A program made the position numbers and the translations under genes. A DNA stretch of 64,000 nt from UBA6115 sp050952935 (GTDB lineage Bacteria; Bacillota; Clostridia; Christensenellales; Aristaeellaceae): assembly GCA_050952935.1 (NCBI GenBank), contig JBMNLS010000001.1, forward strand, positions 1,178,001-1,242,000. The letters run 5' to 3'. Numbering within the stretch: the stretch's first letter is position 1; the number at the start of each line of letters is the position of its first letter. This document shows positions 1-8,680 of the stretch, in pieces. The notes beneath the pieces were generated by a model that saw only the letters and a list, made by a program, of their open reading frames with translations, was not told the DNA's origin and ran no database searches.

Positions 1-1085
1 CCCTGGGCGGGCTGGCCGGCATCCTCGTTGTATTCTTTGATGAGGGCATCAAAGTCAGCGTCTTGGGCGGAGGCCAGGGCGTAGATGTCATTGGCCTTGG
101 GAAGGATGGCGGCATAGGCCTCGGCTTCCTTGGCGGATAGCTCGGCGTTTTTGGCGTCGTAGCTGGTCTGGGCTTCCTTCAAGGCGTTTTCCAGCTCCAG
201 CTGGGCGGCCTCGGCTTCAGCGTCTTCCTTTTCGCCGTTTGCTTCCTTGTGCTGGGTCAGGAGCGTCTGGGCTTCGTCCAGGTTGTCCTTCAGGGGCGCC
301 AGCTCTTGTTTCAGGGCGTTGATGGCGTTCTGATCCTCCTGCTGAAGCTTGACCAGGATCTGCTTGACAAATCGGTATCCCGCGGGGGTGTAATACACGG
401 TCTGCCCCGCGTTGACGGCGTTTCCGTAGGCGGAGGCGTTGGTTTCATAGCTGGCCTTGGCCTGCTCCACCTTTTGGTCAAAATCAGCCTGCACCTCGTC
501 GTCGCTGACGCTCACATCCTTCACGGCATGGGCTTTGAGCTTATCGTAAAGAAGGCGGCTTTTTTCGTCTTCCAGGATGTCCACCAGGCGGATTTCAAGC
601 TCCGCCGCCTTGTCGTTCAGGGCTTTATCCAGCTCTTCGCCAGTCAGCTCAGTGTCCGGGAAAAACTGGGTCTTGATCTGCTCCAGCGTGTCCTTGAACT
701 GGGCGTCAGCGGCCTCCTGAGCCTTGGCCTCTTCCTCGGCGGAGACGGCATCCAGCCCCAGCTCCTTGGCTTTCTGACGCATGACCAGATCCCGCGCCAC
801 AGAGGTGAGGGTGTTTTCCAGCACGGTATCGGGATCCACTTTAATCTGCTGGATCATGCCAAGCTGCTGGTAATACCGCTGCATGGTGAGCTCTTGGTTG
901 TAGGCATTGTTGTAATATTGGGTGAATTTTTCTTTGGCGACTTCCTCGCCATTCACCGACACGATCACCTGCTTGGCGTCCACCTCAGGGTCTTTGACGA
1001 TGAGGTTGCAGGCGCTAAGCAGCATCACCACTGCCAACAGCAGGGAAACCAGCAGGATTTTCTTGGGCATTGCATTGTTCTTCAT
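1..1085 (-). CDS. PrsA/SurA-like peptidyl-prolyl isomerase lipoprotein (3' end outside window)
   Basis: Predicted extracytoplasmic foldase anchored to the membrane as a lipoprotein. The N-terminus has a basic stretch, a hydrophobic helix and the lipobox LLSAC with the lipidated cysteine at residue 26. The mature part is highly charged and helical, with a SurA-type N-terminal chaperone segment, then a parvulin-like motif (TPAGYRFVKQILVKL) near residues 215-230, followed by a long Glu/Gln/Ala-rich insertion that probably forms a coiled coil. The ATG at 1085 is preceded by a GGAG at about -12 and by a candidate sigma-A promoter. The reading frame stays open to base 1, so the C-terminus is missing. 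The class is supported by lipobox and parvulin motif; whether isomerase activity is retained cannot be judged. Confidence 0.75.
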   Translation of the reverse strand, partial: MKNNAMPKKILLVSLLLAVVMLLSACNLIVKDPEVDAKQVIVSVNGEEVAKEKFTQYYNNAYNQELTMQRYYQQLGMIQQIKVDPDTVLENTLTSVARDLVMRQKAKELGLDAVSAEEEAKAQEAADAQFKDTLEQIKTQFFPDTELTGEELDKALNDKAAELEIRLVDILEDEKSRLLYDKLKAHAVKDVSVSDDEVQADFDQKVEQAKASYETNASAYGNAVNAGQTVYYTPAGYRFVKQILVKLQQEDQNAINALKQELAPLKDNLDEAQTLLTQHKEANGEKEDAEAEAAQLELENALKEAQTSYDAKNAELSAKEAEAYAAILPKANDIYALASAQDADFDALIKEYNEDAGQPAQ

Positions 1086-1131
1086 CAGGACACACTCCGT
1101 TTTTTAAATCGCTTTTAAGCGCGCAGTTGAT

Positions 1132-1160
1132 ATTATACCCTGCTTGCCGTGCGGGGGCAA
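1132..1160 (-). promoter_or_regulatory. Candidate sigma-A promoter of the foldase lipoprotein gene
   Basis: Reading leftward there is TTGCCC, a 17-bp spacer and a perfect TATAAT, about 47 bp upstream of the lipoprotein start codon. Confidence 0.5.
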
Positions 1161-1166
1161 GGAAAA

Positions 1167-1829
1167 TCAGCGTTTGGGCACGATTTCACCGGTAGCTTTA
1201 AGGATGCTCTCCGGCGGAATCACGCCCCGGGCGCAAGTGGTGGGGTAGACAGCGCTGTGGCGGCCCACCACGGTGCCGGGATTGAGCACGGCGTTGCAGC
1301 CAATTTCCACATAATCCCCCAGCAGGGCCCCGAGCTTTTTGCGCCCGGTGGGGTAAAGGTCTCCTTCCCTGTCTTTCACCACCACCAGGGATTTGTCGCT
1401 TTTGACGTTGGAGGTGATGGCCCCGGCCCCCATGTGGGCCTTGTAGCCCAGGATGGAATCCCCCACATAGTTGTAGTGGGGCACCTGAACGTTGTCAAAG
1501 AGGATGGTGTTTTTTAACTCCGTGGCGTTGCCCACCACGCAATTCGCTCCCACCAGGGCGTTGCCCCGGATGTAGGCGCCATGGCGCACCTCAGTGCCCG
1601 GGCCGATGATGCAGGGGCCGGATATGGAGGCGGAGGGAGCTACACTGGCGTCTTTGGCGATCCACACATCCTTTTGAGGCTGGCTGTACAGCTGTGGGTC
1701 AAGGCCTGCGCCCAGCGTCAGGATCATTTCCCCAATGCCGGAGAGCGCTTCCCAGGGGTAGGTGAACTGCGCCAGCCATTCACCGGCCAGGCTGTGGTTC
1801 AGGTCAAACAAATCAAGGATTTTAAGCAT
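1167..1829 (-). CDS. Left-handed beta-helix acyltransferase, GlmU C-terminal domain-like
   Basis: A 220-residue protein made mainly of hexapeptide repeats, as in the acetyltransferase half of GlmU. After a helical N-terminal segment of about 50 residues come repeated I/V-G-x-x-x-x turns, then the GlmU-like stretch HYNYVGDSILG and MGAGAITSNVK. The N-terminal nucleotidyltransferase half of GlmU is absent. Its start overlaps the last 8 bases of glmM, so the two are translationally coupled. GlmM makes glucosamine-1-phosphate, the substrate GlmU acetylates, so acetylation of that sugar phosphate is the natural inference. A stand-alone acyltransferase acting on another nucleotide sugar is also possible. 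Confidence 0.7.
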   Translation of the reverse strand: MLKILDLFDLNHSLAGEWLAQFTYPWEALSGIGEMILTLGAGLDPQLYSQPQKDVWIAKDASVAPSASISGPCIIGPGTEVRHGAYIRGNALVGANCVVGNATELKNTILFDNVQVPHYNYVGDSILGYKAHMGAGAITSNVKSDKSLVVVKDREGDLYPTGRKKLGALLGDYVEIGCNAVLNPGTVVGRHSAVYPTTCARGVIPPESILKATGEIVPKR

Positions 1830-3180
1830 GCTTCTCCTCCGTCAAATGGCCCTGGGCGGCGATGGCGGCCACCATGCTGTCCACCGCCTCCTGACATTCT
1901 TCCTTGGTTTCAGCCTCAGCCATCACGCGTACCACAGGCTCGGTGCCGCTTTTGCGCAGCAGCACCCGGCCATGCCCGGCCAGCTTCTCATCCATCGCCT
2001 GGGCGGCGGCCAGCACCTTGGGGTCATCCATGGCAGCGTCTTTGTCCCTGACCTTAAGATTTTTCAGCACCTGGGGATAGATGGTGACGGGCTCCGCCAG
2101 CTTGGACAAGGGCGCTTCCTTGGTGATCATGGCCTGCATCAGCTTGATGGCGGTGAGCATCCCATCCCCGGTGTTGGCGTATTTGCGGAAGATGATATGC
2201 CCGGACTGCTCGCCGCCCAGCAGGTGATCATGCTCTTTCATGGCTTCATAGACATAGCGGTCGCCCACATCGGTCTTTTTGTACTGGATGCCCACCGCGT
2301 CAAATGCTTTGTACAGGCCGTAGTTGGACATGATGGTGGTGACCACGGTGTTGTCAAGGAGGTTGCCCCGCTCTTTCATGAAGGCGCCGTAGATGTATAA
2401 GATCAGGTCGCCGTTGATCACATTGCCCTTTTCATCCACCGCGAGGCAGCGGTCGGCATCTCCGTCAAAGGCAAAGCCTACATCCAGATTGTTTTCCACC
2501 ACCAGGCGCTGTAAAGGCTGGATATGGGTGCTTCCGCAGTCCAGGTTGATGTTAAGGCCGGTGGGCTGGTTGTTGATCACAAAGGTTTGGGCGCCCAGAG
2601 CGTCAAAGACGCTTTTGGCGATCATCCAGGTGGAGCCGTTGGCGCAGTCCAGGCCCACCTTATAGCCCTGGTAGGAGTTGCGGGCCATGGAAATCAGGTA
2701 GCCGATGTACTGGTTGCGCCCGCCGTAATAGTCGATGGTTTTACCGATTCGCTCCCTGGTAGCGTAGGGGATCTCCCCATAGGCGCCGTCCAGATAGCTC
2801 TCGATCTGATCGGTGAAGCTTTCATCCATCTTTTCGCCGTTGCCGTTGACGATCTTGATGCCGTTGTCATAGTAGGGGTTGTGGCTGGCGGAGATCATCA
2901 CCCCGCAGTCAAACCGCTCAGCCCGGGTGATAAAGCCCACACTGGGTGTGGTGGTAACATGCAGCAAATAGGCATCCCCGCCTGAGGCGGTGATGCCCGC
3001 GGCCAGGGCGTCCTCCAGCATGTAGCTGGAAAGCCTGGTATCCTTGCCGATAACGATCCGCGCCTTATGCTTTTGTCCAAAGGCATGGCCTAAAAAACGG
3101 CCGATTTTGACCGAGTGATCCACAGTTAAACCAACGTTTGCTTCCCCGCGGAAGCCATCGGTGCCAAAATACTTTCCCAA
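1822..3180 (-). CDS. glmM: Phosphoglucosamine mutase
   Basis: Converts glucosamine-6-phosphate to glucosamine-1-phosphate in the cytoplasm, the step before UDP-GlcNAc formation for peptidoglycan. At 452 residues it has the usual family length. The active-site loop MISASHNP places the phosphorylated serine at residue 99; the metal-binding loop DGDADR is at 239-244; the C-terminal phosphate-binding motif RKSGTEP is near residue 410. The start is TTG at 3180, with AAGGAG about 10 bases upstream and no better ATG. It is the first gene of a two-gene unit with the GlmU-like acyltransferase. Confidence 0.95.
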   Translation of the reverse strand: MGKYFGTDGFRGEANVGLTVDHSVKIGRFLGHAFGQKHKARIVIGKDTRLSSYMLEDALAAGITASGGDAYLLHVTTTPSVGFITRAERFDCGVMISASHNPYYDNGIKIVNGNGEKMDESFTDQIESYLDGAYGEIPYATRERIGKTIDYYGGRNQYIGYLISMARNSYQGYKVGLDCANGSTWMIAKSVFDALGAQTFVINNQPTGLNINLDCGSTHIQPLQRLVVENNLDVGFAFDGDADRCLAVDEKGNVINGDLILYIYGAFMKERGNLLDNTVVTTIMSNYGLYKAFDAVGIQYKKTDVGDRYVYEAMKEHDHLLGGEQSGHIIFRKYANTGDGMLTAIKLMQAMITKEAPLSKLAEPVTIYPQVLKNLKVRDKDAAMDDPKVLAAAQAMDEKLAGHGRVLLRKSGTEPVVRVMAEAETKEECQEAVDSMVAAIAAQGHLTEEKHA

Positions 3181-3304
3181 TTATCATCACTCCTTTGCAA
3201 GATGAGTATACTCGTTTTAATCCCCTTTATCAATGCCGCTTTACATTCCGGGGCGCACGGGGTATCATGCGACAGAGCACTTGATGATAAGGAGGCGCGG
3301 GCGA

Positions 3305-3883
3305 GTGGCGATGAGAAACGCCATGAAAATCACCCTTCCGGCCATGCTGCTGGCTGTGATGCTGGTGCTGGGCTATATTGAAAAGCTGCTGGCCATCGCG
3401 GGCCCGGTGCCGGGCATCAAGCTGGGGCTGTCAAACGGGGTTTTGCTCATCTGCCTTTACTGGCTGGGCATCCCCGCTTCCATCATGCTGATGCTGGGCA
3501 AGGTGGGTCTGATGGCGCTGATGTTTGGCAGCCAGCCGGTGACCATCGCCATGAGCCTAACCGGCGGTGTACTCAGCATGCTGGGCATGATCGGGATGGT
3601 TTACCTCATCAAGGGCGTCAGCCCCGTGGGGGCCGGCATCCTGGGCGGGGTTTTGCACAATATTGGGCAGGTTGTTTTCTATATGCTGATCGCCCATATC
3701 AACCTTCTTTATTACCTGGCCATTTTGGTGGTGGTGGGCGCCGTGATGGGCGCCATCACGGGCACCGTGGCAAACACCCTCATGCGGTTTTTGCCCTATG
3801 AAAGGCGGGTGGCCCTGGGCATTGTCAGGAAAAAAACCAGCGCGGAAAAAGCGCTGGAGGAACAGCGGGAAAAGGGAGAATAA
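3305..3883 (+). CDS. Gx transporter family / heptaprenyl diphosphate synthase component I-like membrane protein
   Basis: A very hydrophobic protein of 192 residues with about five membrane helices, of the small integral-membrane family annotated as Gx transporter or as heptaprenyl diphosphate synthase component I (Hpre_diP_synt_I). The conserved block PGIKLGLSNGV near the N-terminus and the glycine-rich helices fit that family. The start chosen is GTG at 3305, nine bases after AAGGAGG at 3289-3295; an ATG at 3311 is also possible. The family resembles S components of ECF transporters, but the substrate is unknown. It converges on the next gene with only one base between stop codons. Confidence 0.75.
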   Translation: MAMRNAMKITLPAMLLAVMLVLGYIEKLLAIAGPVPGIKLGLSNGVLLICLYWLGIPASIMLMLGKVGLMALMFGSQPVTIAMSLTGGVLSMLGMIGMVYLIKGVSPVGAGILGGVLHNIGQVVFYMLIAHINLLYYLAILVVVGAVMGAITGTVANTLMRFLPYERRVALGIVRKKTSAEKALEEQREKGE

Positions 3884-3884
3884 A

Positions 3885-4358
3885 TCACTCCAGCGTGATG
3901 CTCCGCTTTTTCAGTAACTTCACCATCGGCACCCCCAGCAGGTAGCATACTGCCGCTTGCCCCGCGCCCACCGTTAAAAAGCTGATATAGGGATGCAGCC
4001 CATACACCAGCCACAGCATGGCGCCAATCACCAGGGCGTTGATCAGAACGGGCATCAGCGCCGCCAGCCAGATGTTTTCCCGGAAGCGGCGGGTGAGGAT
4101 GGCGGCCAGGAGGGTGGCAAGGGAGCCGAAGACCACATCCTGCCAGGGCTGGCCGGTGATGAGGTTGGCGATGAGGCAGCCGATATAAAGCCCCGGCACG
4201 CTGGCGGAGGAGATAACAGGCAGCAGGGTGAGCGCCTCTGAAATGCGGAATTGGATCTGGGCAAAGCTGATGGGCGCAAAGATCAGGGTCAGCGCCGTAT
4301 ACAGCGCCGCCACGATGCCGGCGGCGGCCAGGGAGCGGGTGGTGAGCCAGGGTTTCAT
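3885..4358 (-). CDS. queT: QueT-family transporter, putative queuosine-precursor uptake S component
   Basis: A 157-residue integral membrane protein with about five helices, matching the QueT family of ECF transporter substrate-binding subunits that import queuosine precursors. Recognisable are the N-terminal AAxGIVAALYTALT helix, the block QFRISEALTLLPV and the following PGLYIGCLIANL. The start ATG follows GGAGGTAAACG. No preQ1 riboswitch was found in the short leader. The queuosine assignment rests on family resemblance only, because no other queuosine gene is near. It would need shared ECF energising subunits encoded elsewhere. Confidence 0.75.
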   Translation of the reverse strand: MKPWLTTRSLAAAGIVAALYTALTLIFAPISFAQIQFRISEALTLLPVISSASVPGLYIGCLIANLITGQPWQDVVFGSLATLLAAILTRRFRENIWLAALMPVLINALVIGAMLWLVYGLHPYISFLTVGAGQAAVCYLLGVPMVKLLKKRSITLE

Positions 4359-4487
4359 CGTTTACCTCCAACTATTGATGCTTGGATATTATACGGAAGC
4401 GCCCAGCTTTTGTCGAATCCTCCTGCTTTGTTGAGATGGCCCGGGGGATTTGATATACTTTGCCTGGAATCGACCAGGAGGGAACGG

Positions 4488-4961
4488 GTGATTCACATCA
4501 TTGCGGTGGGCAAGTTAAAAGAGGCGCATTACTGGCAGGCGGCGGCGGAGTACGCCCGGCGCCTGACGCGCTATACGCAGCTTAAAATCAGCGAGGTGGC
4601 GGATGACAAGGAGCCGGAGCGCGCCGGCCAGGCCCTGGAAAACAGGGTGAAGCAGGCGGAAGGGGAACGTATCCTGCGGCTGATTAAGCCCCGGGACCGG
4701 GTGGTGGCGCTTTGCATTGATGGCGAACAGGATGACAGCCTGGCCTTCAGCCGGCGCGTTAAAAGGCTGCATGAGGCCCCGGCGGACGCGGTGTTTGTGA
4801 TCGGCGGCTCTCTGGGCCTGGGGGATGAGGTTCTGGCCCGGGCTGATGAGAAGATCTCCCTGTCCAGCCTTACTTTTCCCCACCAGCTGGCGCGGGTGGT
4901 GCTGCTGGAGCAGCTGTACCGCGCTTTTAAAATATTGGCCAATGAAAGGTATCATAAGTAG
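4488..4961 (+). CDS. rlmH: 23S rRNA pseudouridine-1915 N3-methyltransferase RlmH
   Basis: SPOUT-class methyltransferase that modifies pseudouridine 1915 in helix 69 of 23S rRNA on the assembled ribosome. The 157-residue length is typical. The N-terminus IHIIAVGKLK, the SAM-binding loop FVIGGSLGLGDEV and the C-terminal HQLARVVLLEQLYRAFKI with final YHK are family hallmarks. Translation starts at GTG 4488, preceded by AGGAGGGA at 4476-4483. The stop codon overlaps the recF start by one base, which indicates coupled expression. Confidence 0.95.
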   Translation: MIHIIAVGKLKEAHYWQAAAEYARRLTRYTQLKISEVADDKEPERAGQALENRVKQAEGERILRLIKPRDRVVALCIDGEQDDSLAFSRRVKRLHEAPADAVFVIGGSLGLGDEVLARADEKISLSSLTFPHQLARVVLLEQLYRAFKILANERYHK

Positions 4962-6061
4962 TGCGTTTAACACAGCTCAGGCTTCATGATTTCAGAAGCT
5001 ATTCCCAGGTGACCATCATGCCGCCTGATGGGGTGACTGTGTTTGTGGGGGAAAACGGCGCAGGGAAGACCAATTTGCTGGAAGCCGTCCACCTGTGCTG
5101 CCTGGGCAAAAGCCACCGCACCCCCTTTGACCGGGACATGATCCGCCTGAATTGCAAAACCAGCGCAGTGCATGCGAAGGTGCAGCGCCACCTGACGCGG
5201 GATGAGGTGGGGGTGCGCCTGTATGCGCAGCAGAGCATGCGCAAAACCATCTTTGTAAACGGCAAAACGGTGCCCCGCATTGGGGAATTGATGGGGCATA
5301 TGACCTGCGTGATGTTTTCGCCGGAGGACATGGCGATCATCAAAGGCGCGCCCCAGGTGCGGCGCGGCTTTCTGGATATGCTGCTCTCCCAGTGCCAGCC
5401 GGCATATTTTTATGCCATTCAAACCTATCACGCGGCGCTCAAGCAGCGCAACGCTTTGCTTAAAACCCTTGCCAAGGCGCAGGGAAACCCCAGGCAGCTG
5501 GAGGTGTGGGACGAGCAGCTGGCAAAGGCGGCCGCCCCCATTGTGCGCATGCGACAGGAGGCGGCCCTCACCCTGAGCGATCTGTCCAAGGCCCATTACA
5601 CCTTTATTTCAGGCAGGGAGCCAGAGGTGTTTGTGCTGCGCTACCAAAGCAGCCTCTCCGGCCCGCAGGATCCGGGGGACATGCTGATGGATCAGCTGGC
5701 GGCTTCTCGGGAGGACGATATCAGGCGGCTGACCACCAGCGTGGGCCCCCACCGGGACGATTTGCGGCTGATGCTTTCCGGCCAGGAGATGCGGGGGTTT
5801 GCCTCCCAGGGGCAGATGCGCACTGCTGTGCTGGCTATGCGGCTGGCGGAGATCAACATTCTCACCCAGGCACACAGGGACGCGCCGCTGCTGCTGTTGG
5901 ATGATGTGTTAAGCGAGCTGGACGAAGGCCGCCGCGCCAGGCTGATGGGGCGGCTTGGCAGCATGCAGACGCTGCTGACCACCACCGACCTGGAGACCCT
6001 GGGGGGCATCAAGCCCGACTGCGTCCTTCAGGTGAGGGACGGCACCGTGTTCAGCCCATAA
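4961..6061 (+). CDS. recF: DNA replication and repair protein RecF
   Basis: SMC-like ATPase that binds single-strand/double-strand DNA junctions and helps load RecA during gap repair. The 366-residue protein has Walker A GENGAGKT at residues 30-37 and Walker B with signature region LLLLDDVLSELDEG near 315-328. The GTG start at 4961 overlaps the rlmH stop. In most bacteria recF lies in the dnaA-dnaN-gyrB cluster; here it follows rlmH, and no dnaA or dnaN is visible, so the replication-origin cluster has been rearranged or recF has moved. Confidence 0.93.
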   Translation: MRLTQLRLHDFRSYSQVTIMPPDGVTVFVGENGAGKTNLLEAVHLCCLGKSHRTPFDRDMIRLNCKTSAVHAKVQRHLTRDEVGVRLYAQQSMRKTIFVNGKTVPRIGELMGHMTCVMFSPEDMAIIKGAPQVRRGFLDMLLSQCQPAYFYAIQTYHAALKQRNALLKTLAKAQGNPRQLEVWDEQLAKAAAPIVRMRQEAALTLSDLSKAHYTFISGREPEVFVLRYQSSLSGPQDPGDMLMDQLAASREDDIRRLTTSVGPHRDDLRLMLSGQEMRGFASQGQMRTAVLAMRLAEINILTQAHRDAPLLLLDDVLSELDEGRRARLMGRLGSMQTLLTTTDLETLGGIKPDCVLQVRDGTVFSP

Positions 6062-6896
6062 ACCAGTGGCTGGGAATGTCCATGACCCCCTGCCGCCATG
6101 CTGTTAAGAACTCAGCGGCCTGCTGGTAGCGCGCTTTCGGATCCGCCTCGCAGGCCTTCATTGCCACATCGTACAGCTGCGGGGTGGCATCCCATTGGTC
6201 AGGCGAGGGGGAAGCGCGGTTGCCAAAGAAGGTGTGGGCCAACATGCCCAGCTGATAAACGTTGGTGGCCTCATCCAGCGGGGCGCAGGGCACATAGGCT
6301 TCCGGGGCCAGAAACCAGGGGGAGCCGGGTAGCCGCCCCCGGGTGTTGATGGCGGGCATGGTCTGAAAATGATCCACTGAGCAGAAAATGGCCTGTTCCC
6401 CTTCAAAATCTACTAGGATATTCTGGTCGGCGATGCCGGCGGTGATATAGTCCCGGGAGGACGCCATGGCGATGAACTCCGCCAGCCCGTCAAACAGCGC
6501 AAAGCGCTTGCCGGGCGAAAGCGCGCGCAGGCGGCGCATGTGAATGTCCAGGGGAGCCAGGGCAAAGCCGGGGAACCAGTCGAAAACGATGCCATAGCCT
6601 TGCCTGGTTTCAAAGGCCTCCAGCCGCCGGGTGAGGCAGCGGTGGGAGAGGGCCTGATAGGTTTCATCTGCCTCGCGCAGTTTTGCGATGACCGGGGCCG
6701 GATCCCCCGCGTAATTCAGCGTGGCAGCGCCGGCGTATTTGACAAAATAGCGCCTGTCCTCCGCCTCAATGCCCAGCCCCAGGTGGCCTGAGATCAGCTG
6801 GTCAAAAACGCAGAACACCCGGCCATAGCGGGAGGTCCAGGAGAGGTCATGGGGGGCTTTAAGCCCGATGGACAGGCCGTCAATAGAGTACTCCAT
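6051..6896 (-). CDS. Protein kinase-like protein, probably catalytically degenerate
   Basis: A 281-residue cytoplasmic protein with the outline of a eukaryotic-type protein kinase: a beta-strand lysine in YFVKYAGA (Lys53), a hinge-like FDWFPGFALAPLD near 105-117, an N-I-L-V-D catalytic-loop end (Asn159), a VDHF in place of DFG (Asp175), and an APEAY activation-segment end followed by a C-lobe with EADPKARYQQAAEFL. The catalytic-loop aspartate expected five residues before Asn159 is glycine, so it may be a pseudokinase. The ATG at 6896 follows AAGGAGGAATAAAC. Its 3' end overlaps recF by 11 bases on the other strand. Partner or substrate is unknown. Confidence 0.65.
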   Translation of the reverse strand: MEYSIDGLSIGLKAPHDLSWTSRYGRVFCVFDQLISGHLGLGIEAEDRRYFVKYAGAATLNYAGDPAPVIAKLREADETYQALSHRCLTRRLEAFETRQGYGIVFDWFPGFALAPLDIHMRRLRALSPGKRFALFDGLAEFIAMASSRDYITAGIADQNILVDFEGEQAIFCSVDHFQTMPAINTRGRLPGSPWFLAPEAYVPCAPLDEATNVYQLGMLAHTFFGNRASPSPDQWDATPQLYDVAMKACEADPKARYQQAAEFLTAWRQGVMDIPSHWFMG

Positions 6897-6917
6897 GTTT
6901 ATTCCTCCTTGATTTGC

Positions 6918-6946
6918 TTGCATTCCCGCTATGACCTTATTATAAT
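6918..6946 (+). promoter_or_regulatory. Candidate sigma-A promoter of the CBS-pyrophosphatase gene
   Basis: TTGCAT, 17-bp spacer, then a perfect TATAAT, ending 46 bp before the pyrophosphatase ATG. The -35 match is moderate. It occupies the short divergent region shared with the kinase-like gene. Confidence 0.45.
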
Positions 6947-6992
6947 GCCTTTACAGCACAATACGCAAAGCCTATTGGCAGAAGGATGAGCC

Positions 6993-8612
6993 ATGCAGAC
7001 AATTCATGTGATAGGGCACCGCAACCCGGACAGTGACTCCATCGTCTCCGCCATCGCCTACGCCTATTTGAGAAATCAGCTGGGGGACAGCCGGTATCGA
7101 GCGGCGCGGCTGGGGCCGGTGAATGATGAAACGGCGCAATTGCTCAAGCGCTTTGACTTTAAGGAGCCGGAGCAGATTTTTAATGTGCGTACCCAGGTGC
7201 GGGATCTGAACTTTGATACCCCGCCCTCCATCGGCGCCATTGCCACCCTGGCCCACGCCTGGAGTATTTTTCTGGATAACCGGGCCATTGGCAGCCTGCC
7301 CATCATCCGGGATGACGGCACCTTGTTTGGTGTTTTATCACTCACAGACATTTTCGATTATGATATCAAAACCATTCAGCACCCGGTGGTGGATGATATT
7401 CCGCTGTTTAACCTCGTTGGTGTATTGGAGGGGAGCATCTGTCCGGGCACGGAAACCGAGGTGGATGTTGTTTCCGGGGAAATCACCATCGCGCTTCCCC
7501 ACACCCATCTGCACAAGACGGTGCTGCATGAGGACAGCATTGTCATTTGCGGCAACCAGCCGGAAGCCATTGAATATGCTCTGGAGCAGGGAATAAGGGC
7601 GCTTATCATCAGCCAAGCGAAGTTCCCGGAGGAAATGCTGCCTTTGTGCGGGAAAACCCTGGTGATCGCCACCCCCTTTGACGCCTATCGGGCGGCCCGC
7701 AGCATCATGCACGCGGTGCCGGTGGGCAGGCTGTGCCGACGGGACAACCTGGTGAGCTTCCATCTGGATGACTACCTGGATGATGTGAAGGAAACCATGC
7801 TGCAATACAGGCACAACGCCTATCCCGTGCTGGATGAGGATAACCGGGTGGTGGGTGTTCTGACCCGCTATCAGCTGATTCGTCCCCGGCGCAAAAAGGT
7901 GGTGCTGGTGGATCACAATGAGGTGGCTCAGTCCGTTCCCGGGCTTGACCAGGCGGAGATCTTGGAGATCATCGACCATCACCGCCTGGCCGATGTGCAG
8001 ACCGCCTCCCCCATCCTGGTGCGCAATGAGCCCATTGGCTCCACCACGGCGATCATTTCCAGCATATTCCAGGAGCGGGGCATCACCCCGTCCCGCAAGC
8101 TGGCGGGGCTGATGGCGGCCGCCATCCTCTCCGACACGGTGATGCTCAAATCCCCCACCAGCACGGAGAAGGACAGGCTGATGGCGGAGAGCATGGCCCG
8201 CATCGGCCGGGTGAGCATCCAGGAATTGGGTGAGCTGCTCTTTAGCGCCAGCAACCTGCAAAACAAAAGCACCCAGGATCTCTTCCGGGCGGACTATAAG
8301 GAGTTCCATATTGCCGATCATTTGGTGGGTATCTCGCAAATCACCTGCATCAACTCCGAGGAGCTGATGGAGGAGCGGTTGGATGATTTCCTGGCCTTGA
8401 TGCAAGGGATGAAAAAGGATAAAGACTATGAAATGGTGCTGCTGATGATCACCGACGTTTTGCGCAGCGGTACCGAGCTGGTGTATGTGGGCAATGAGGC
8501 AATGGTGGAGCAGGCCTTTAACGCCGTGGGCAAAAACAACCACTTTTTTCTGCCCGGCGTGATGAGCCGTAAAAAGCAGGTGGTGCCCATGATCTCCCTG
8601 ATTTGGGGGTAA
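6993..8612 (+). CDS. ppaC: Manganese-dependent inorganic pyrophosphatase with DRTGG and CBS domains
   Basis: Cytoplasmic family II pyrophosphatase (DHH superfamily) that hydrolyses diphosphate released by biosynthesis. The 539 residues are far longer than a plain PpaC of about 310. The N-terminal metal-binding motif HRNPDSDS is at residues 9-15, a CBS half follows at about 60-125, a DRTGG-like domain lies in the middle, a second CBS half ends near residue 290 (AYPVLDEDNRVVGVLTR), and the DHH motif IDHHRLADV is near 330 with DHHA2 after it. In characterised CBS-pyrophosphatases, adenine nucleotides bound to the insert regulate activity. The start follows GGATGA closely and has a candidate promoter upstream. 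Confidence 0.9.
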   Translation: MQTIHVIGHRNPDSDSIVSAIAYAYLRNQLGDSRYRAARLGPVNDETAQLLKRFDFKEPEQIFNVRTQVRDLNFDTPPSIGAIATLAHAWSIFLDNRAIGSLPIIRDDGTLFGVLSLTDIFDYDIKTIQHPVVDDIPLFNLVGVLEGSICPGTETEVDVVSGEITIALPHTHLHKTVLHEDSIVICGNQPEAIEYALEQGIRALIISQAKFPEEMLPLCGKTLVIATPFDAYRAARSIMHAVPVGRLCRRDNLVSFHLDDYLDDVKETMLQYRHNAYPVLDEDNRVVGVLTRYQLIRPRRKKVVLVDHNEVAQSVPGLDQAEILEIIDHHRLADVQTASPILVRNEPIGSTTAIISSIFQERGITPSRKLAGLMAAAILSDTVMLKSPTSTEKDRLMAESMARIGRVSIQELGELLFSASNLQNKSTQDLFRADYKEFHIADHLVGISQITCINSEELMEERLDDFLALMQGMKKDKDYEMVLLMITDVLRSGTELVYVGNEAMVEQAFNAVGKNNHFFLPGVMSRKKQVVPMISLIWG

Positions 8613-8633
8613 TAAAGTTTATTTGGACAACAA

Positions 8634-8661
8634 TGGGAGAGGCTCAAAAAAGCCTCTCCCA
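8634..8661. terminator. Hairpin between convergent genes, possible bidirectional terminator
   Basis: A perfect 11-bp stem TGGGAGAGGCT/AGCCTCTCCCA with a 6-base loop lies between the pyrophosphatase stop and the stop of the convergent secreted-protein gene. There is no strong U tract on either side, so it may be a weak terminator. Confidence 0.45.
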
Positions 8662-8680
8662 TATGAATTGCTGAGACATC

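Noticed and set aside
249..1118. Long rightward reading frame opposite the foldase lipoprotein
   Set aside because: It is the antisense of a clear lipoprotein gene with lipobox and promoter; its translation is composed of unlikely Gly/His/Leu runs.
4359..4487. preQ1 riboswitch upstream of queT
   Set aside because: The leader is short and shows neither the preQ1-I consensus nor a suitable pseudoknot.
7338..8543. 401-codon leftward frame inside the pyrophosphatase gene
   Set aside because: Antisense shadow of a strongly conserved enzyme; no protein-like composition and no ribosome site.
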